From: Theodoxus fluviatilis
Lineage: Eukaryota; Mollusca; Gastropoda; Cycloneritida; Neritidae
Assembly: GCA_034096865.1 (NCBI GenBank)
Contig: JAWQFJ010016280.1
Coordinates: forward strand, 22,501-44,854
Direction: 5' to 3'
DNA: 22,354 nt
Within the stretch, counting starts at the first letter, position 1, and every line of letters starts with the position of its first letter. Shown piece after piece: positions 1 through 10,070 of the stretch. The position numbers and the translations under genes were made by a program. The notes under the pieces were generated by a model that worked only from the letters and a program-made list of their open reading frames with translations, searched no databases and was not told where the DNA came from.

Positions 1-573
1 GAGAGAGAGACCTAACAGAAGGTCATGGGGTCACCTATTGGGTATCAATCGAAAGGAAAGTCAAAGATAGTTATGGTAGAGCCAAGACTTTAAAAAAGTC
101 CAGAATATACTTCAGTACTCACTTTATGGTTCTAGGCCACAATCTACTTACCAATATGCGGATTTCGCCCGTTTTAACATCTGTTTTGATATTTACCATC
201 CCACTCACAGAGGGGCTCGATAAATCATCTACAATGATAATGGTGATGATGATGGCTGGTTCCTCGGATCACTGGGAAGGAATCAGTCTCTGGCGACATG
301 CCCTCTGGTGACTGTGTAGGCCAATCTTTGAGCAACACAGTCTGGCACACACTGGGCATGGGGATCTCTCAGTAGGGGAGCTCTGGGCAGACGATATCTT
401 CCTCCATCTGCCCTTGTCCTATACAACCTCCTCTCTGGCTCTTTCCAAGACCTCAGTGTCTGGCTTTGACAATGGCCTGCAGCTGTCCCTTTGGCAGTGC
501 TTTCCCAGCCTTCCTCTGGGATACCAGCCGCTCTGAGCTGGCGCCTCTGCAGCCACAATGTCCTCGCAAATAG
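1..573. other. Unassigned DNA, no gene recognised
   Basis: The window opens inside the end of a GA microsatellite (about 10 bases). After that I see no convincing exon, promoter or RNA gene. A minus-strand frame of 161 codons crosses 283-768, but its N-terminal third is the translated TG microsatellite (His-Thr run) and the remainder matches no family I know. I do not call it. Confidence 0.5.
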
Positions 574-650
574 CGGGATCGAACTCCAATACTTTAGATC
601 AGCAGCGGGTTTCTCAGAGGCAGTCCTAACGCATCGTATACGGACACTCT
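480..650 (-). mobile_element. Possible tRNA-derived SINE fragment with box B
   Basis: On the minus strand, 587-574 reads GGAGTTCGATCCCG, which fits the pol III box B consensus (GWTCRANNC) as found in tRNA T-arms. About 50-60 bases upstream in the same sense there is a weak region (TTAGGACTGCCTCTGAG) where box A would be expected. It does not match box A well. A SINE head is the simplest reading, but no tail or second copy is visible here. A chance B-box match is possible. Confidence 0.25.
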
Positions 651-667
651 CTCCACAACTATAAAGC

Positions 668-671
<4 letters not shown>

Positions 672-713
<42 letters not shown>

Positions 714-735
714 CGTGCATATGTGTGTGTGTGTG
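672..735. repeat. TG/CG dinucleotide microsatellite
   Basis: About 17 TG units grade into a short alternating CG stretch (near 705-716), then GCATA, then a second TG run. Alternating purine-pyrimidine sequence with a CG core is the classic Z-DNA-prone composition. Confidence 0.95.
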
Positions 736-985
736 AATTATTGCTGTAGTTTGTTTGCATGCATGCATTCCCGTACCACTTAATCTGGTGAGTTCAAACT
801 TGACACACTTAATCTAGGTGCCATGAGGAAGTTAACAAGTTGTCTTCTTTTCTGGTAGCGATATCAGGGGCCGGTTTTGAACGCAATTATTTTTTTTAAG
901 CATTGGCCAGTGTTATGCTGGCGCGTTGCATAGACGCGAGGAAAGCCAAGATCCTGCGAGGAATAGGCCGGTGTCAACATGGTGA

Positions 986-1180
986 AATGGATGGATGGAT
1001 GCAGTTTTACGGCCTATCAGCCTTGTAGGCTATGTAAGGCCATTAAGCACGAAAGTCACTAGAATAGTCTAGAGTAACGCAAATCAAATCACGAAATCCC
1101 TATTTCTTCGCTTCTTACGAATCGTGTAGGGAGACACGGTGGGTCTAGTCTTTTGACCACTAACCCACAGGGGGACAACA
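986..1180 (+). mobile_element. Dispersed repeat, copy A (short TGGA head)
   Basis: A short TGGA tract (about 988-1000) is followed by GTTTTACGGCCTATCAGCC, TTGTAGGCTATGTAAGGCC, a variable middle, GGGAGACACGGTGGGTCT and finally ACCCACAGGGGG. The same order of blocks recurs at 10071-10246 and at 19735-19771 plus 21368-21521, and its head recurs inverted at 19711-19622. The conserved head contains a small hairpin (AGCCT, loop, AGGCT). It has no coding capacity. I interpret it as a non-autonomous element of about 180 bp with a tetranucleotide microsatellite at its left end. Its class is unknown. The design resembles microsatellite-bearing non-autonomous elements of molluscs (pearl/Helentron-like), which is only a suggestion. 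Confidence 0.7.
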
Positions 1181-1640
1181 CGGTGAAAGCAGATGTAAAG
1201 GCAATGGAAAATGCTGCTTGGGGCTGGATGTGCGGGTGCTACTGGAGCAGGCCCCGAAAACACAAAGACCGCAGCATTCCAGCTGACGAGGGAGGTATGC
1301 GATTCTTGACTCATGTTGACATGGGCCTATGCCTGCAGGACCTCGCGTCTGTACAACGCGGTCCTGGCCCCTGCTGGGGATGAGCTTGGCCCCAGGGGAG
1401 GTCACACGTGATGAGGATGCTGACGGCAAAGAGAGACATGGTTATCTGTCCCGCTCAATAAAGATAGCCATACTCCTCTCCCTAGCTTTTCTGTCATTTT
1501 ACCCTCTGGACAGTGGGTCGTCTTTTGCCACGCTCCTGTGTAGCGGGAGTGGCGGCAGTTCCCTCGCTAGTAGTACATGTAAGTGTAGTACAGTGAGCAG
1601 GTGCATCACACGCGATCCACTCAACGGACCAGGGGCGCAG
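1181..1640. other. Unassigned stretch, possible LTR remnant
   Basis: No gene is recognised. Open frames on both strands (108 codons on plus, 76-89 on minus) overlap each other and copy A and look like chance. There is a plus-strand AATAAA at 1457-1462. Because a gypsy remnant in the same orientation begins about 300 bp downstream, part of this stretch could be 5' LTR or leader. I see no matching second LTR and no clear primer-binding site. Confidence 0.3.
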
Positions 1641-1764
1641 GTTTTTTTAATGTGAAAGAGACGAGCGCTCACGACGAGCGCCTGCGTGGATAGGTTCAGT
1701 TGGGAGAAAGCTGTGGGCTTCGCGAGCGCTCGCCGTGAGCGCTCGCCTCTGATCGTTTTTTTAA
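1641..1764. mobile_element. MITE-like palindromic insertion with 10-bp direct repeats
   Basis: The sequence GTTTTTTTAA occurs at 1641-1650 and exactly again at 1755-1764. Between them lie two GC-rich arms, 1658-1681 and 1726-1749, which are inverted repeats matching at 22 of 24 positions. They are separated by a loop of about 44 bp. Each arm also holds the self-complementary GAGCGCTC. Direct repeats flanking a palindrome suggest a target-site duplication around a small non-autonomous element, inserted just upstream of the gypsy remnant. The arms do not reach the direct repeats (7 bases on one side, 5 on the other), so a TSD is not proven. A hairpin flanked by T-runs arising by chance is the alternative. 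Confidence 0.5.
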
Positions 1765-2592
1765 CACCTTTCGAAACGCAAGACTCGACACCCCCCTAGC
1801 TCAGGCAAGCCTCAAGCTGACCAGTCCTCTCAGAGCTGCAGCTCTCAACTTCCCTCCCAATCGCCTGGACAGAGTGGACACCGTGGGGGGGAATCACATC
1901 CCAGAGAAAGATGTCCAGCCAGAAACGCTACGTGCAACAACTGCAGGAAAAGAGGCCAGTATAAGACTGTCTGTCGAAGTCGCAGGAGAAACGTCCGTGA
2001 ACTGACAGAAGATGTTGCGGACTTCCACGTGCGTGAAGACGACGAGAGTGGTAGCACCCACTTCCTGGGATCCATCCACAACAACTCTGATGACGTGTGG
2101 AGCGCCACAGTGGACGTCCAAGGACAGCCAACGAGCTTCAAGCTGGACACGGCTGCCTCTGTCACTGTTGTAAGCAGTGAAGAGCCTTGGCTACAAGAGA
2201 AGCAGCTGCAACCTCCAGACACGACCCCACGTGGACCAGGAGGAGCAACATTCTCCCCACTGGGATCCTTGCAGGCTACTCTGTGCTGCCATGGCAGAGC
2301 GATGCAGGAAAAAGGCTACCTCCTCCGCGGGCAGCCCTACTCACTCCTCAGCAGATGGGACTGTGTTACACTTGGTGTCGTCCAGCGAATCGACACTATC
2401 CAAGATCAAACTCCTTCCAGGCAGTCAAATGTCAAGGCAGCTCCCTCGTCACGGCCCACCTTGCAGCAAGAATGTCCTGCTCTCCTTCCTGGCCTTGGAC
2501 AATTCAACACAATGCACGAGATGAAACTTCAGGACAGAGCTCAACCTGTCTGTATCTATGCTCCAAGAAGGGTCCCTCATGCCCCGATTCCC
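1765..2592 (+). pseudogene. Ty3/gypsy remnant: nucleocapsid knuckle and protease
   Basis: The plus frame is open from after the TAA at 1762-1764. The ATG at 2029 is internal and not a meaningful start. A zinc-knuckle stretch, CNNCRKRGQYKTVC, is encoded at 1933-1974. It has CCHC spacing, but the usual histidine is glutamine (codon CAG at 1957-1959), so zinc binding is probably lost. About 55 residues later comes a retropepsin active-site context, FKLDTAAS (near 2140), with alanine after the threonine where glycine is usual. Further on, LGQFNTMHE and YAPRRVPH (about 2495-2580) match the linker before gypsy reverse transcriptase. The order knuckle-protease-linker is that of a gag-pol polyprotein. 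Homology leaves this frame near 2590 through a frameshift. This is a dead copy and I reconstruct nothing. Confidence 0.8.
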
Positions 2593-2996
2593 CTGCAAGG
2601 TGGAGACAGAACTCGACGTGATATGCCAAGGTGTCATCTCACTCGTCAGCGAGCCAACCAATTAGAGCTCAGGAATTGTAGTCGTGCCCACATCCAATGG
2701 AACTGCGCGCATCTGTGCAGACCTCACACAGCTCAACAAGGCGGGGCAGAGAGAAATCCACCCGCTGTTTTCAGTGGATGAAAGCTTAGCGAAAAACTCG
2801 CCAAGGGCAAAGTATTCACCAAGCTGGATGCCCAGAGTGGTTTCTGGCAGATACTCCTCTGCCCAGAATCTCGTCTCCTCACCACCTTCAGCACCCCCTT
2901 TGGGCGCTTCTGTTTCAAACGTCTTCCCTTCGCTCTAAGTTCCGCACCTGAAATCTCCAGGGGAACCGTGTCTCAAATCCTCCAGCAGCAGCTAGC
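2593..2996 (+). pseudogene. Ty3/gypsy remnant: reverse transcriptase 5' half
   Basis: The reading continues from the protease section in a shifted frame: NGTARICADLTQLNKAGQRE lies near 2697-2756. An in-frame TAG interrupts it at 2663-2665. The reading then returns to the first frame near 2790, where FTKLDAQSGFWQI (about 2815-2852, RT motif A) and FGRFCFKRLPFAL (about 2899-2937, motif B) are visible. At least two frameshifts and one stop therefore break it. Homology stops shortly after motif B. The catalytic YMDD/YLDD motif, RNase H and integrase are absent. It is inactive. Confidence 0.8.
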
Positions 2997-3143
2997 AGGC
3001 CAGCAAGAACATCAACAGTGTCAGATGTGTCACTAGAGCAACAGCCACCATCACCTGCACGACCAGCTACTCCGGTGCGACCAACAGCAGCACTGGTGTC
3101 ATCAGTCCCATCTTTCATGCGTCTGCACAATGTTCTGCATTAA
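2973..3143 (+). pseudogene. Possible polyprotein C-terminal tail after internal deletion
   Basis: In the third plus frame, a proline- and serine-rich stretch of about 56 codons runs from about 2973 to a TAA at 3141-3143 (for example QQPPSPARPATPVRP). It begins where RT homology ends. Proline-rich tails are common at gypsy polyprotein C-termini, so a large internal deletion that joined RT to the tail is plausible. No conserved motif proves it. A chance open frame is the alternative. Confidence 0.25.
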
Positions 3144-3314
3144 GGTAGTCCTCGGGGGTTTGGTATCACGTTTAAGATTGGTTACATTATACTGGTTGAA
3201 TAGCACTTGTTGTGCGACTCAAATGGGAGGGTTTCAATGCCTTCTTGTAGGGTTTTAAATTCTTCTCTGTGCGTTTCCTGTGTTACTCCATGGATGCTGT
3301 TTCCGTTCCGGCAC

Positions 3315-3351
3315 AGATGGACGGATGGACGGACGGACGGGTGGGTGGGTG
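3315..3351. repeat. Short GGAC/GGAT/GGGT tetranucleotide tract
   Basis: About nine tetranucleotides drift from GATGGACG through GGAC to GGGT. The word family is the same as the TGGA tracts that head the dispersed repeats. No dispersed-repeat body follows on either side, so this one is orphan. Confidence 0.8.
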
Positions 3352-4960
3352 TATGAATATAGTTTTCGGGCATTTCAGCTGAATACACTACATATGGCCA
3401 CAATGTTAATAAATATATGTAATTTTACTAGATAGAAATATTTCGTAGAAGATAACCTCAAATAAGGTAACCGTAAATACAGAAATATCAAAAAGACAAT
3501 GAAGACAGAAGAAAACTCAAAGACAAAAATAACAATGAGAATTTTTCTAAAGTGTATCACAGCCATGGAATCTTAAACAATTTCAGGAAGATTGTTGCAC
3601 CCTACCCACAAATGTGCAAGTTGGGGATACTCCTCCCCTCAATCTGCATGCAACTTTCTCTCACCCAGTCACATGGGCATAAATCATTCCTAACTCTACA
3701 GCATGCCCTCAAGGCTTCAGAATCAAGCTGATGAAAGAGGATGAAGTCAAACTACTCTTTCTCTTGAAAATGTCAAGCTCAAGCCAACTTAAAAACCCCA
3801 CAAAAAACAACTGTGATAAACAAGTGGAGTTTCGACAGCAAATTATTCAGTTTTTGCATGACGTCTGGTGATTATTTTGTTCATTTTTATACTACTTGTA
3901 CTCAAATGCAGTTCACAGAGTCATGTTTCTTCTCCCCCTTAACTCCTGCTTCCATCTGCGCCATCAACTTCTCTCACCAATGAAAAGACAAGTCCCATCT
4001 GCTGTGGTGTGACGGGTTTATTGATGTGCATGCTCTACATCTTGCAATCCACAGGCAGTGTTTCACATCACACACAGATGGGAGTCCCTGACTCCATGAC
4101 CTGGAAAATTACAACCCTGCTCCCTCATATGCACTACATTTCTCCAACTTGATGCCTGAATGTCAGTCTTACACCAAGATTTATGGATCTTGACCCTTTG
4201 AAGACCTGTGGCTGACCTTTGTATTTCACTGCAGGGGGTCCCACAGCCCTCTATGAAATGAGTTGTGTGACAGACTGCATAGGTCAGGTATAAACTTTAC
4301 CCCAGCAACTCACAGTGTGTGGGAATCAAGAAAACATCATTCCATATGGATACTGAAGCATTCTGGTCAAGTTTGACCATTCCACACACACACACAACAT
4401 TTTTTTCATACAAAAAAGCACTTGATCAATAACAATCCTATAGAAAAGCTTGCAGCACAACTACCTCAGTGTATTCCTACACTGCACTGCCATTAACACT
4501 GCCGCCTGACACCAGGAGAGGTGTCATCATACATGTAGACTGTCCCAGTGTATCACCAGCAGCAATGTCCACAGGCAGCCTGGTGATTCTACAGAAAACT
4601 CTCCACACAATTTATCAGCATCACAGCTATGTCTCATTATGTACATGGAGATAAAAATATATCAAAACATTTTCTCATTGAATCAACTTGGGCATAATTG
4701 AAAAAGAAAAGTCAGCCTCAGAATTGATATGATACACAAACTTTCAAGCAGAAATAGGTGATATTCTAGCACCAACAAGTTTATTTGAAGACATGGGTAG
4801 AAATGTTCCACTAATTCAATTGCAAAAAGTCTTTCTACAAATCAATCACTAACATCATCTGCAGTAAAAGTTTGCCTATAACCTTCCTTGTGGCACCTAG
4901 ATTATGTGTGAACAGATTGAATCCAGCAGATTAAGGGGTATGGGAATGCACAGCAGAGCT
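3352..4960. other. AT-rich unassigned DNA, no gene seen
   Basis: This is mostly low-GC, non-repetitive sequence. Open frames are short (61-73 codons) and unconvincing. It lies downstream of the minus-strand B30.2 gene, so it may be 3' UTR or intergenic. It contains one short CA tract (about 4382-4398). Confidence 0.5.
4017..4022 (-). promoter_or_regulatory. Candidate poly(A) signal AATAAA (minus strand)
   Basis: TTTATT on plus gives AATAAA on minus, about 3.3 kb downstream of the stop codon of the B30.2 gene. Further AATAAA matches on minus lie at 4780-4785 and 5183-5188. Any of these could end the transcript. The hexamer is too common in AT-rich DNA to choose between them without cDNA. Confidence 0.25.
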
Positions 4961-4992
<32 letters not shown>

Positions 4993-5015
4993 GCACACAC
5001 ACACACACACACACA
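4961..5015. repeat. CA dinucleotide microsatellite
   Basis: About 26 CA units with two CG interruptions (near 4989-4993). Confidence 0.95.
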
Positions 5016-5663
5016 AAGAAACTGATACAAACACACACATACATTGAGCTTTAGAGTAGTATAAATGTACAATGAATAGAAATAATCAGATCAAATTGTA
5101 ACATCATGAGAAGAATTCTGTCATACTGTTAACACCAGGAAACCTTAAGCTTGCTGCTGACAAATCAAGGGAATTCATCTTTTTTATTTTCCCCCAAGCT
5201 ACAATCTGCGTAGCTGGAGTCATTTCCCTTGTACACAAAACTAATGAGTTTTCTACAACTGTCTCCAAACACTTCCAACAACAAAAAAATCTTCCTGGCG
5301 TCATTGAAAGAATGGAAAAAGAAAATTCAAGAATGGCACAATGATATGTACACATTATGAGTATCCTGGAAACATAACAATTTGAACAAGGTGATGGATT
5401 TACATTCTGTCAAAATACTTATTTTGTCCACCAATGTAAAAACAGTCAGCACATTGTTGAAACAAAAACAAACAAACATAAATAATAATGATAAAGTTCT
5501 GTGAGGAAAAAATTGAGAAAAACTCCAAATAAATGTCTAGTCTACTCCTCCCACATTAAGTGAACTTATTACCTGTTCATGAGAGTGACATCTTGTGAGC
5601 AATCAGTGAGCTTCTCTCCTAAACAGAGAGCTTGGGGAATGTCAAGTACACTGCCCAGTTTCT
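5016..5663. other. AT-rich unassigned DNA
   Basis: No gene is recognised. The sequence is AT-rich with several A-runs. A minus-strand frame of 83 codons at 5104-5355 has no recognisable domain and no good splice context, and is not called. Confidence 0.5.
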
Positions 5664-6601
5664 ACAACTACTGCTGCTACTAAAGCTACCACCTCTACCA
5701 CTGCTACTAAAGCTACCACCTCTACTACTGCTACTAAAGCTACCACCTCTACTGCTGCTACTAAAGCTACCACCTCTACTGCTGCTACTACAGCTACCAC
5801 CTCTACTGCTGCTACTACAGCTACCACCTCTACTGCTGCTACTTAAGTTACCACCTCTACTACTGCTACTAAAGCTACCACCTCTACTGCTGCTACTAAA
5901 GCTACCACCTCTACTGCTGCTACTAAAGCTACCACCTCTACTGCTGCTACTAAAGCTACCATCTCTACTGCTGCTACTAAAGCTACCACCTCTACTGCTG
6001 CTACTAAAGCTACCATCTCTACTGCTGCTACTAAAGCTACCACCTCTACTACTGCTACTAAAGCTACCACCTCTACTGCTGCTACTAAAGCTACCACCTC
6101 TACTGCTGCTACTAAAGCTACCACCTCTACTGCTGCTACTACAGCTACCACCTCTACTGCTGCTACTACAGCTACCACCTCTACTGCTGCTACTTAAGTT
6201 ACCACCTCTACTACTGCTACTAAAGCTACCACCTCTACTACTGCTACTAAAGCTACCACCTCTACTGCTGCTACTAAAGCTACCACCTCTACTGCTTCTA
6301 CTAAAGCTACCATCTCTACTGCTGCTACTAAAGCTACCACCTCTACTACTGCTACTAAAGCTACCACCTCTACTGCTGCTACTAAAGCTACCACCTCTAC
6401 TGCTGCTACTAAAGCTACCATCTCTACTGCTGCTACTAAAGCTACCACCTCTACTGCTGCTACTAAAGCTACCACCTCTACTGCTGCTACTAAAGCTACC
6501 ACCTCTACTGCTGCTACTAAAGCTACCACCTTTACTGCTGCTACTAAAGTTACCACCTCTACTACTGCTACTAAAGCTACCACCTCTACCACTGCTACTA
6601 G
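5664..6601. repeat. 27-bp minisatellite with 351-bp higher-order unit
   Basis: About 35 tandem copies of a 27-base unit built from CTGCTGCTACTAAAG and CTACCACCTCTA. Because 27 is a multiple of 3, one plus frame stays open for 324 codons (5632-6606) and gives a nine-residue Leu/Pro/Lys repeat. The Thr/Ala/Ser-rich plus frame is broken by TAA in the two variant units at about 5841 and 6192. Those two rare variants, and the CATCTC variants at 5958 and 6309, are both exactly 351 bp (13 units) apart. A 13-mer block was therefore duplicated as a whole. I annotate a non-coding minisatellite, since no gene features surround the open frame. Confidence 0.95.
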
Positions 6602-6961
6602 ACTAGCAGAAGCCAGAAGGCCTACTGAGTACTCAGGAGCTGAGCACTCTGAGCATCTTCCAGCTCTCCTCCTCCTGAAGTGGCCGCTCACTTCCACTGC
6701 AGTCGGGCTCCAGCAGCAGGACTGCTGCAGTCCCCAGCTGTCCCCTCCTGGCTGTACAGGTACACCTAGCTCAGTGCTCCATAGGCATCCACTCTCTCTC
6801 AGTAAAGGACCCCCCCCCCCCCCCCCACCTCCCCAATCCTCATACCCTCCTCCCCATGCCCTCTCACCCCCCAATCCTCATTCCACTCCCACCCCACCAC
6901 CCCTCCCATCCCTTAGTTTGTTCTCTGTCCACTTAAGGCTGTTCCTTTGTGATGCATAGTT
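6602..6961. other. C-rich unassigned stretch
   Basis: No gene is seen. It includes a C17 homopolymer at 6810-6826 followed by a pyrimidine-rich CCCCA/CCTCC region to about 6925. The minus strand is correspondingly G-rich. Confidence 0.6.
6810..6826. repeat. C17 homopolymer
   Basis: Seventeen consecutive C on plus (G17 on minus), followed by further short C-runs. The composition allows G-quadruplex formation on minus. The exact length is also error-prone in sequencing. Confidence 0.9.
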
Positions 6962-7295
6962 GAAGTTGATTCAATCTGTTTCAACTTAAGTCAATTCAGT
7001 TCAGGTCAAGTCAGGTCAGGTCAGGTCAATTCATGTCAAGTCAAAATAGTTCTGTTCCATTCTGCTTCATTCCATTCTCCTCTACTCAATTCCATTCCAT
7101 TTCACTCAAGTCCATTGCATTCAAGTCAAGTCAACCCTATTGAAGTCAATTCAGGCCAAAATTGTTTCATTCCATTATATTCCTTGTTTGATCTCATCTA
7201 AACAGTTCTACTCATTCAGTTTCAATCAATCAAGTCCTGTCCAGTCCAGTCCAGTCCTGTCCTGTCCAGTCCTGTCCAGTCCAGTCCAGTCAAGT
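6962..7295. repeat. Drifting pentanucleotide repeat
   Basis: A five-base rhythm persists for about 330 bp while the word changes along the array: TTCAA and GTCAG near 7000, TTCCA near 7055-7115, GTCAA near 7120, and finally GTCCA/GTCCT at 7229-7295. The most homogeneous part is next to the gene. The array runs through the stop codon (7290-7292) of the terminal exon. Confidence 0.75.
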
Positions 7296-7795
7296 CCCTC
7301 CCAGCACAGACTGCAGCAGCCTGACCAGGTCCCCAGTCATTCCCATCTGCTGGCCACTCTGCACCTCCACCTCCACTCTTGCCCCATTGTGAGTGTCTGG
7401 CCACACACGGACAAACGGCCACAGAGGAGTGGACAGGTCAACATCACTGGACAACAGCACCTGCATGGCACCCACATCTATGACGTGCATGCGTGCTGTG
7501 GCAGTGTCTAGCAGCAGACCCAGGGTCACGTCCACAGGGCTGTGGGGGTTGGAAGGATACAGGGCTTTTGCAGGGATGCCTTGCTTCCTGTAGTATGCAG
7601 CAGCACAGACTTGGCCTTGACTGATACAGATCACCACAGAGAGGACAGTCTTGTCAGTGACACACAGCACTGTGTTGCCAGGCCAGGCCTGCAGTGCCTG
7701 CTGAGGAGCCACACCAAACTCACACAGAGCCTCTCTATCTACAATCTTGGGTTTTGGTGAAGCCTTGCACCTCACCTGCCAGTAGCTGGATGTGC
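7290..7795 (-). CDS. B30.2 protein, terminal exon (SPRY domain)
   Basis: This is the last coding exon of a minus-strand gene. It begins after an acceptor at 7797-7796 with pyrimidine-rich context (ATTCTTTCTCCAG) and ends at a TGA (7292-7290). It holds two bases of a split glycine codon, 167 codons and the stop. SPRY landmarks are in order: SSYWQV at residues 2-7 (the YWEV position), CEFGVA at 24-29 (the WDVGVA position), [12 protein letters not shown] at 91-102 (the LDYE position) and PLWPFVRVW at 123-131. B30.2 domains are protein-interaction beta-sandwiches, found at the C-terminus of TRIM ubiquitin ligases and related proteins. The ligand surface cannot be read from sequence. The first two bases complete the codon left open by the PRY exon at 10667, 2.9 kb upstream. 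The TRIM assignment itself is unproven because no RING or B-box is in the window. Confidence 0.82.
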
Positions 7796-7837
7796 CTGGA
7801 GAAAGAATAGAGAAAAAACATTCCATGTTTTTATATC

Positions 7838-10070
7838 ATGGATGGATGGATGGATGGAGATTGGATGGATGGATGGATGGATGGATGGATGGAGATTGGA
7901 TGGATGAATGGAGATTGGATGGATGGATGGATGGAGATTGGATGGATGGATGGATGGATGGATGGAGATTGGATGAATGGATGGAGATTGGATGGATGGA
8001 TGGATGGATGGATGGATGGAGATTGGATGGATGAATGGAGATTGGATGGATGGATGGATGGATGGAGATTGGATGGATGGATGGATGGATGGATGGAGAT
8101 TGGATGAATGGATGGAGATTGGATGGATGGATGGATGGATGGAGATTGGATGGATGGATGGATGGATGGATGGATGGATGGATGGATGGAGATTGGATGG
8201 ATGAATGGAGATTGGATGGATGGATGGAGATTGGATGGATGGATGGATGGAGATTGGATGGATGAATGGATGGATGGATGGAGTTTGGATGGATGGATGG
8301 AGATTGGATGGATGAATGGATGGATGGATGGATGGATGGAGATTAGATGGATGGATGGAGATTGGATGGATGGATGGATGGAGTTTGGATGGATGGATGG
8401 AGATTGGATGGATGAATGGATGGATGGATGAAGCTTGGATGGATGGATGGATGGATGGATGGAGATTGGATGGATGGATGGAGATTGGATGGATGGATGG
8501 ATGGATGGAGATTGGATGGAGGGATGGATGGAGATTGGATGGATGGATGGATGGATGGAGTTTGGATGGATGGATGGAGATTGGATGGATGGATGGATGG
8601 ATGGAGTTTGGATGGATGGATGGAGATTGGATGGATGGATGGATGGATGGAGATTGGATGGATGGATGGATGGATGGAGATTGGATGGATGGATGGATGG
8701 ATGGATGGAGATTGGATGGATGGATGGATGGATGGATGGATGGAGATTGGATGGATGGATGGATGGATGGATGGAGTTTGGATGGATGGATGGAGATTGG
8801 ATGGATGGATGGATGGATGGATGGAGATTGGATGGATGGAGATTGGATGGATGGATGGATGGATGGAGAATGGATGGATGGATGGATGGATGGAGTTTGG
8901 ATGGATGGATGGAGATTGGATGGATGAATGGATGGATGGATGGAGATTGGATGGATGGATGGATGGAGATTGGATGGATGGATGGAGATTGGATGGATGG
9001 ATGGATTGATGGATGGATGCATGGATGGATGGATGGATGGATATTGGATGGATGGATGGATGGAGTTTGGATGGATTGATGGATGGATGCATGGATGGAT
9101 GGATGGATGGATGGAGATTGGATGGATGGATGGATGGATGGAGTTTGGATGGATGGATGGAGATTGGATGGATGAATGGATGGAGATTGGATGGATGGAT
9201 GGATGGATGGATGGATGGAGATTGGATGGATGGAGATTGGATGGATGGATGGATGGATGGATAGATGGATGGAGATTGGATGGATGGATGGATGGATGGA
9301 GATTGGATGGATGGATGGAGATTGGATGGATGGATGGATGGATGGATGGAGATTGGATGGATGGATGGATGGATGGAGATTGGATGGATGGATGGATGGA
9401 TGGAGATTGGATGGATGAATGGATGGATGGATGGAGATTGGATGGATGGATGGATGGATGGATGGAGATTGGATGGATGGAGATTGGATGGATGGATGGA
9501 TGGATGGATAGATGGATGGAGATTGGATGGATGGATGGAGTTTGGATGGATGGATGGAGATTGGATGGATGAATGGATGGATGGATGGAGATTGGATGGA
9601 TGGAGATTGGATGGATGGATGGATGGATGGATGGATAGATGGATGGAGATTGGATGGATGGATGGATGGAGATTGGATGGATAGATGGATGGATGGATGG
9701 ATGGATGGATGGATAGATGGATGGAGATTGGATGGATGGATGGATGGAGATTGGATGGATGGATGGATGGATGGAGATTGGATGGAGGGATGGATGGATG
9801 GAGATTGGATAGATGGATGGATGGATGGATGGATGGAGATTGGATGGATGGATGTATGGATGGATAGATGGATGGAGATTGGATGGATGGATGGATGGAT
9901 AGATGGATGGAGATTGGATGGATGGATGGATGGAGATTGGATGGATGGATGGATGGATGGAGATTGGATGGAGGGATGGATGGAGATTGGATGGATGGAT
10001 GGATGGATGGAGATTGGATGGATGGATGGATGGAGATTGGATGGATGGATGGATGGAGATTGGTTGGATG
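7838..10070. repeat. 2.2-kb TGGA array with GAGATT interruptions
   Basis: This is a tetranucleotide array in which GAGATT (sometimes GAGTTT) recurs after variable numbers of GGAT. Segments therefore differ in length by multiples of four. Minor words include GATGAATG, GATAGATG and GATGCATG. It lies in the intron between the PRY and SPRY exons, starting 41 bp from the SPRY acceptor. At 10071 it runs directly into dispersed-repeat copy B, whose siblings carry only a few tetranucleotides at this position. The array is thus an expanded head of that element. It contains no stop codon on minus, which explains long Ser-Ile-His-Pro frames (up to 764 codons). Those are not genes. Confidence 0.95.

Larger units (their letters stand above)
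4023..7289 (-). other. Hypothetical long 3' UTR of the B30.2 gene
   Basis: On the minus strand everything from the stop codon at 7292-7290 down to a candidate poly(A) signal at 4017-4022 could be transcribed as 3' UTR. It would then contain the pentamer repeat, a G17 run (C17 on plus), the 27-bp minisatellite and a TG microsatellite. The support is only position and the presence of AATAAA. Earlier polyadenylation, or none of this being transcribed, is equally possible. Confidence 0.2.

Noticed and set aside
283..768. 161-codon minus frame
   Set aside because: It starts in the TG microsatellite, has no recognisable domain and crosses a likely SINE fragment.
1084..1655. Overlapping short frames on both strands
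   Set aside because: They overlap each other and dispersed-repeat copy A. No conserved motif was seen.
5632..6606. 324-codon Leu/Pro/Lys repeat protein on plus
   Set aside because: It is an exact translation of a 27-bp minisatellite without stops. There is no flanking coding sequence, no domain, and the variant pattern follows block duplication, not codon constraint.
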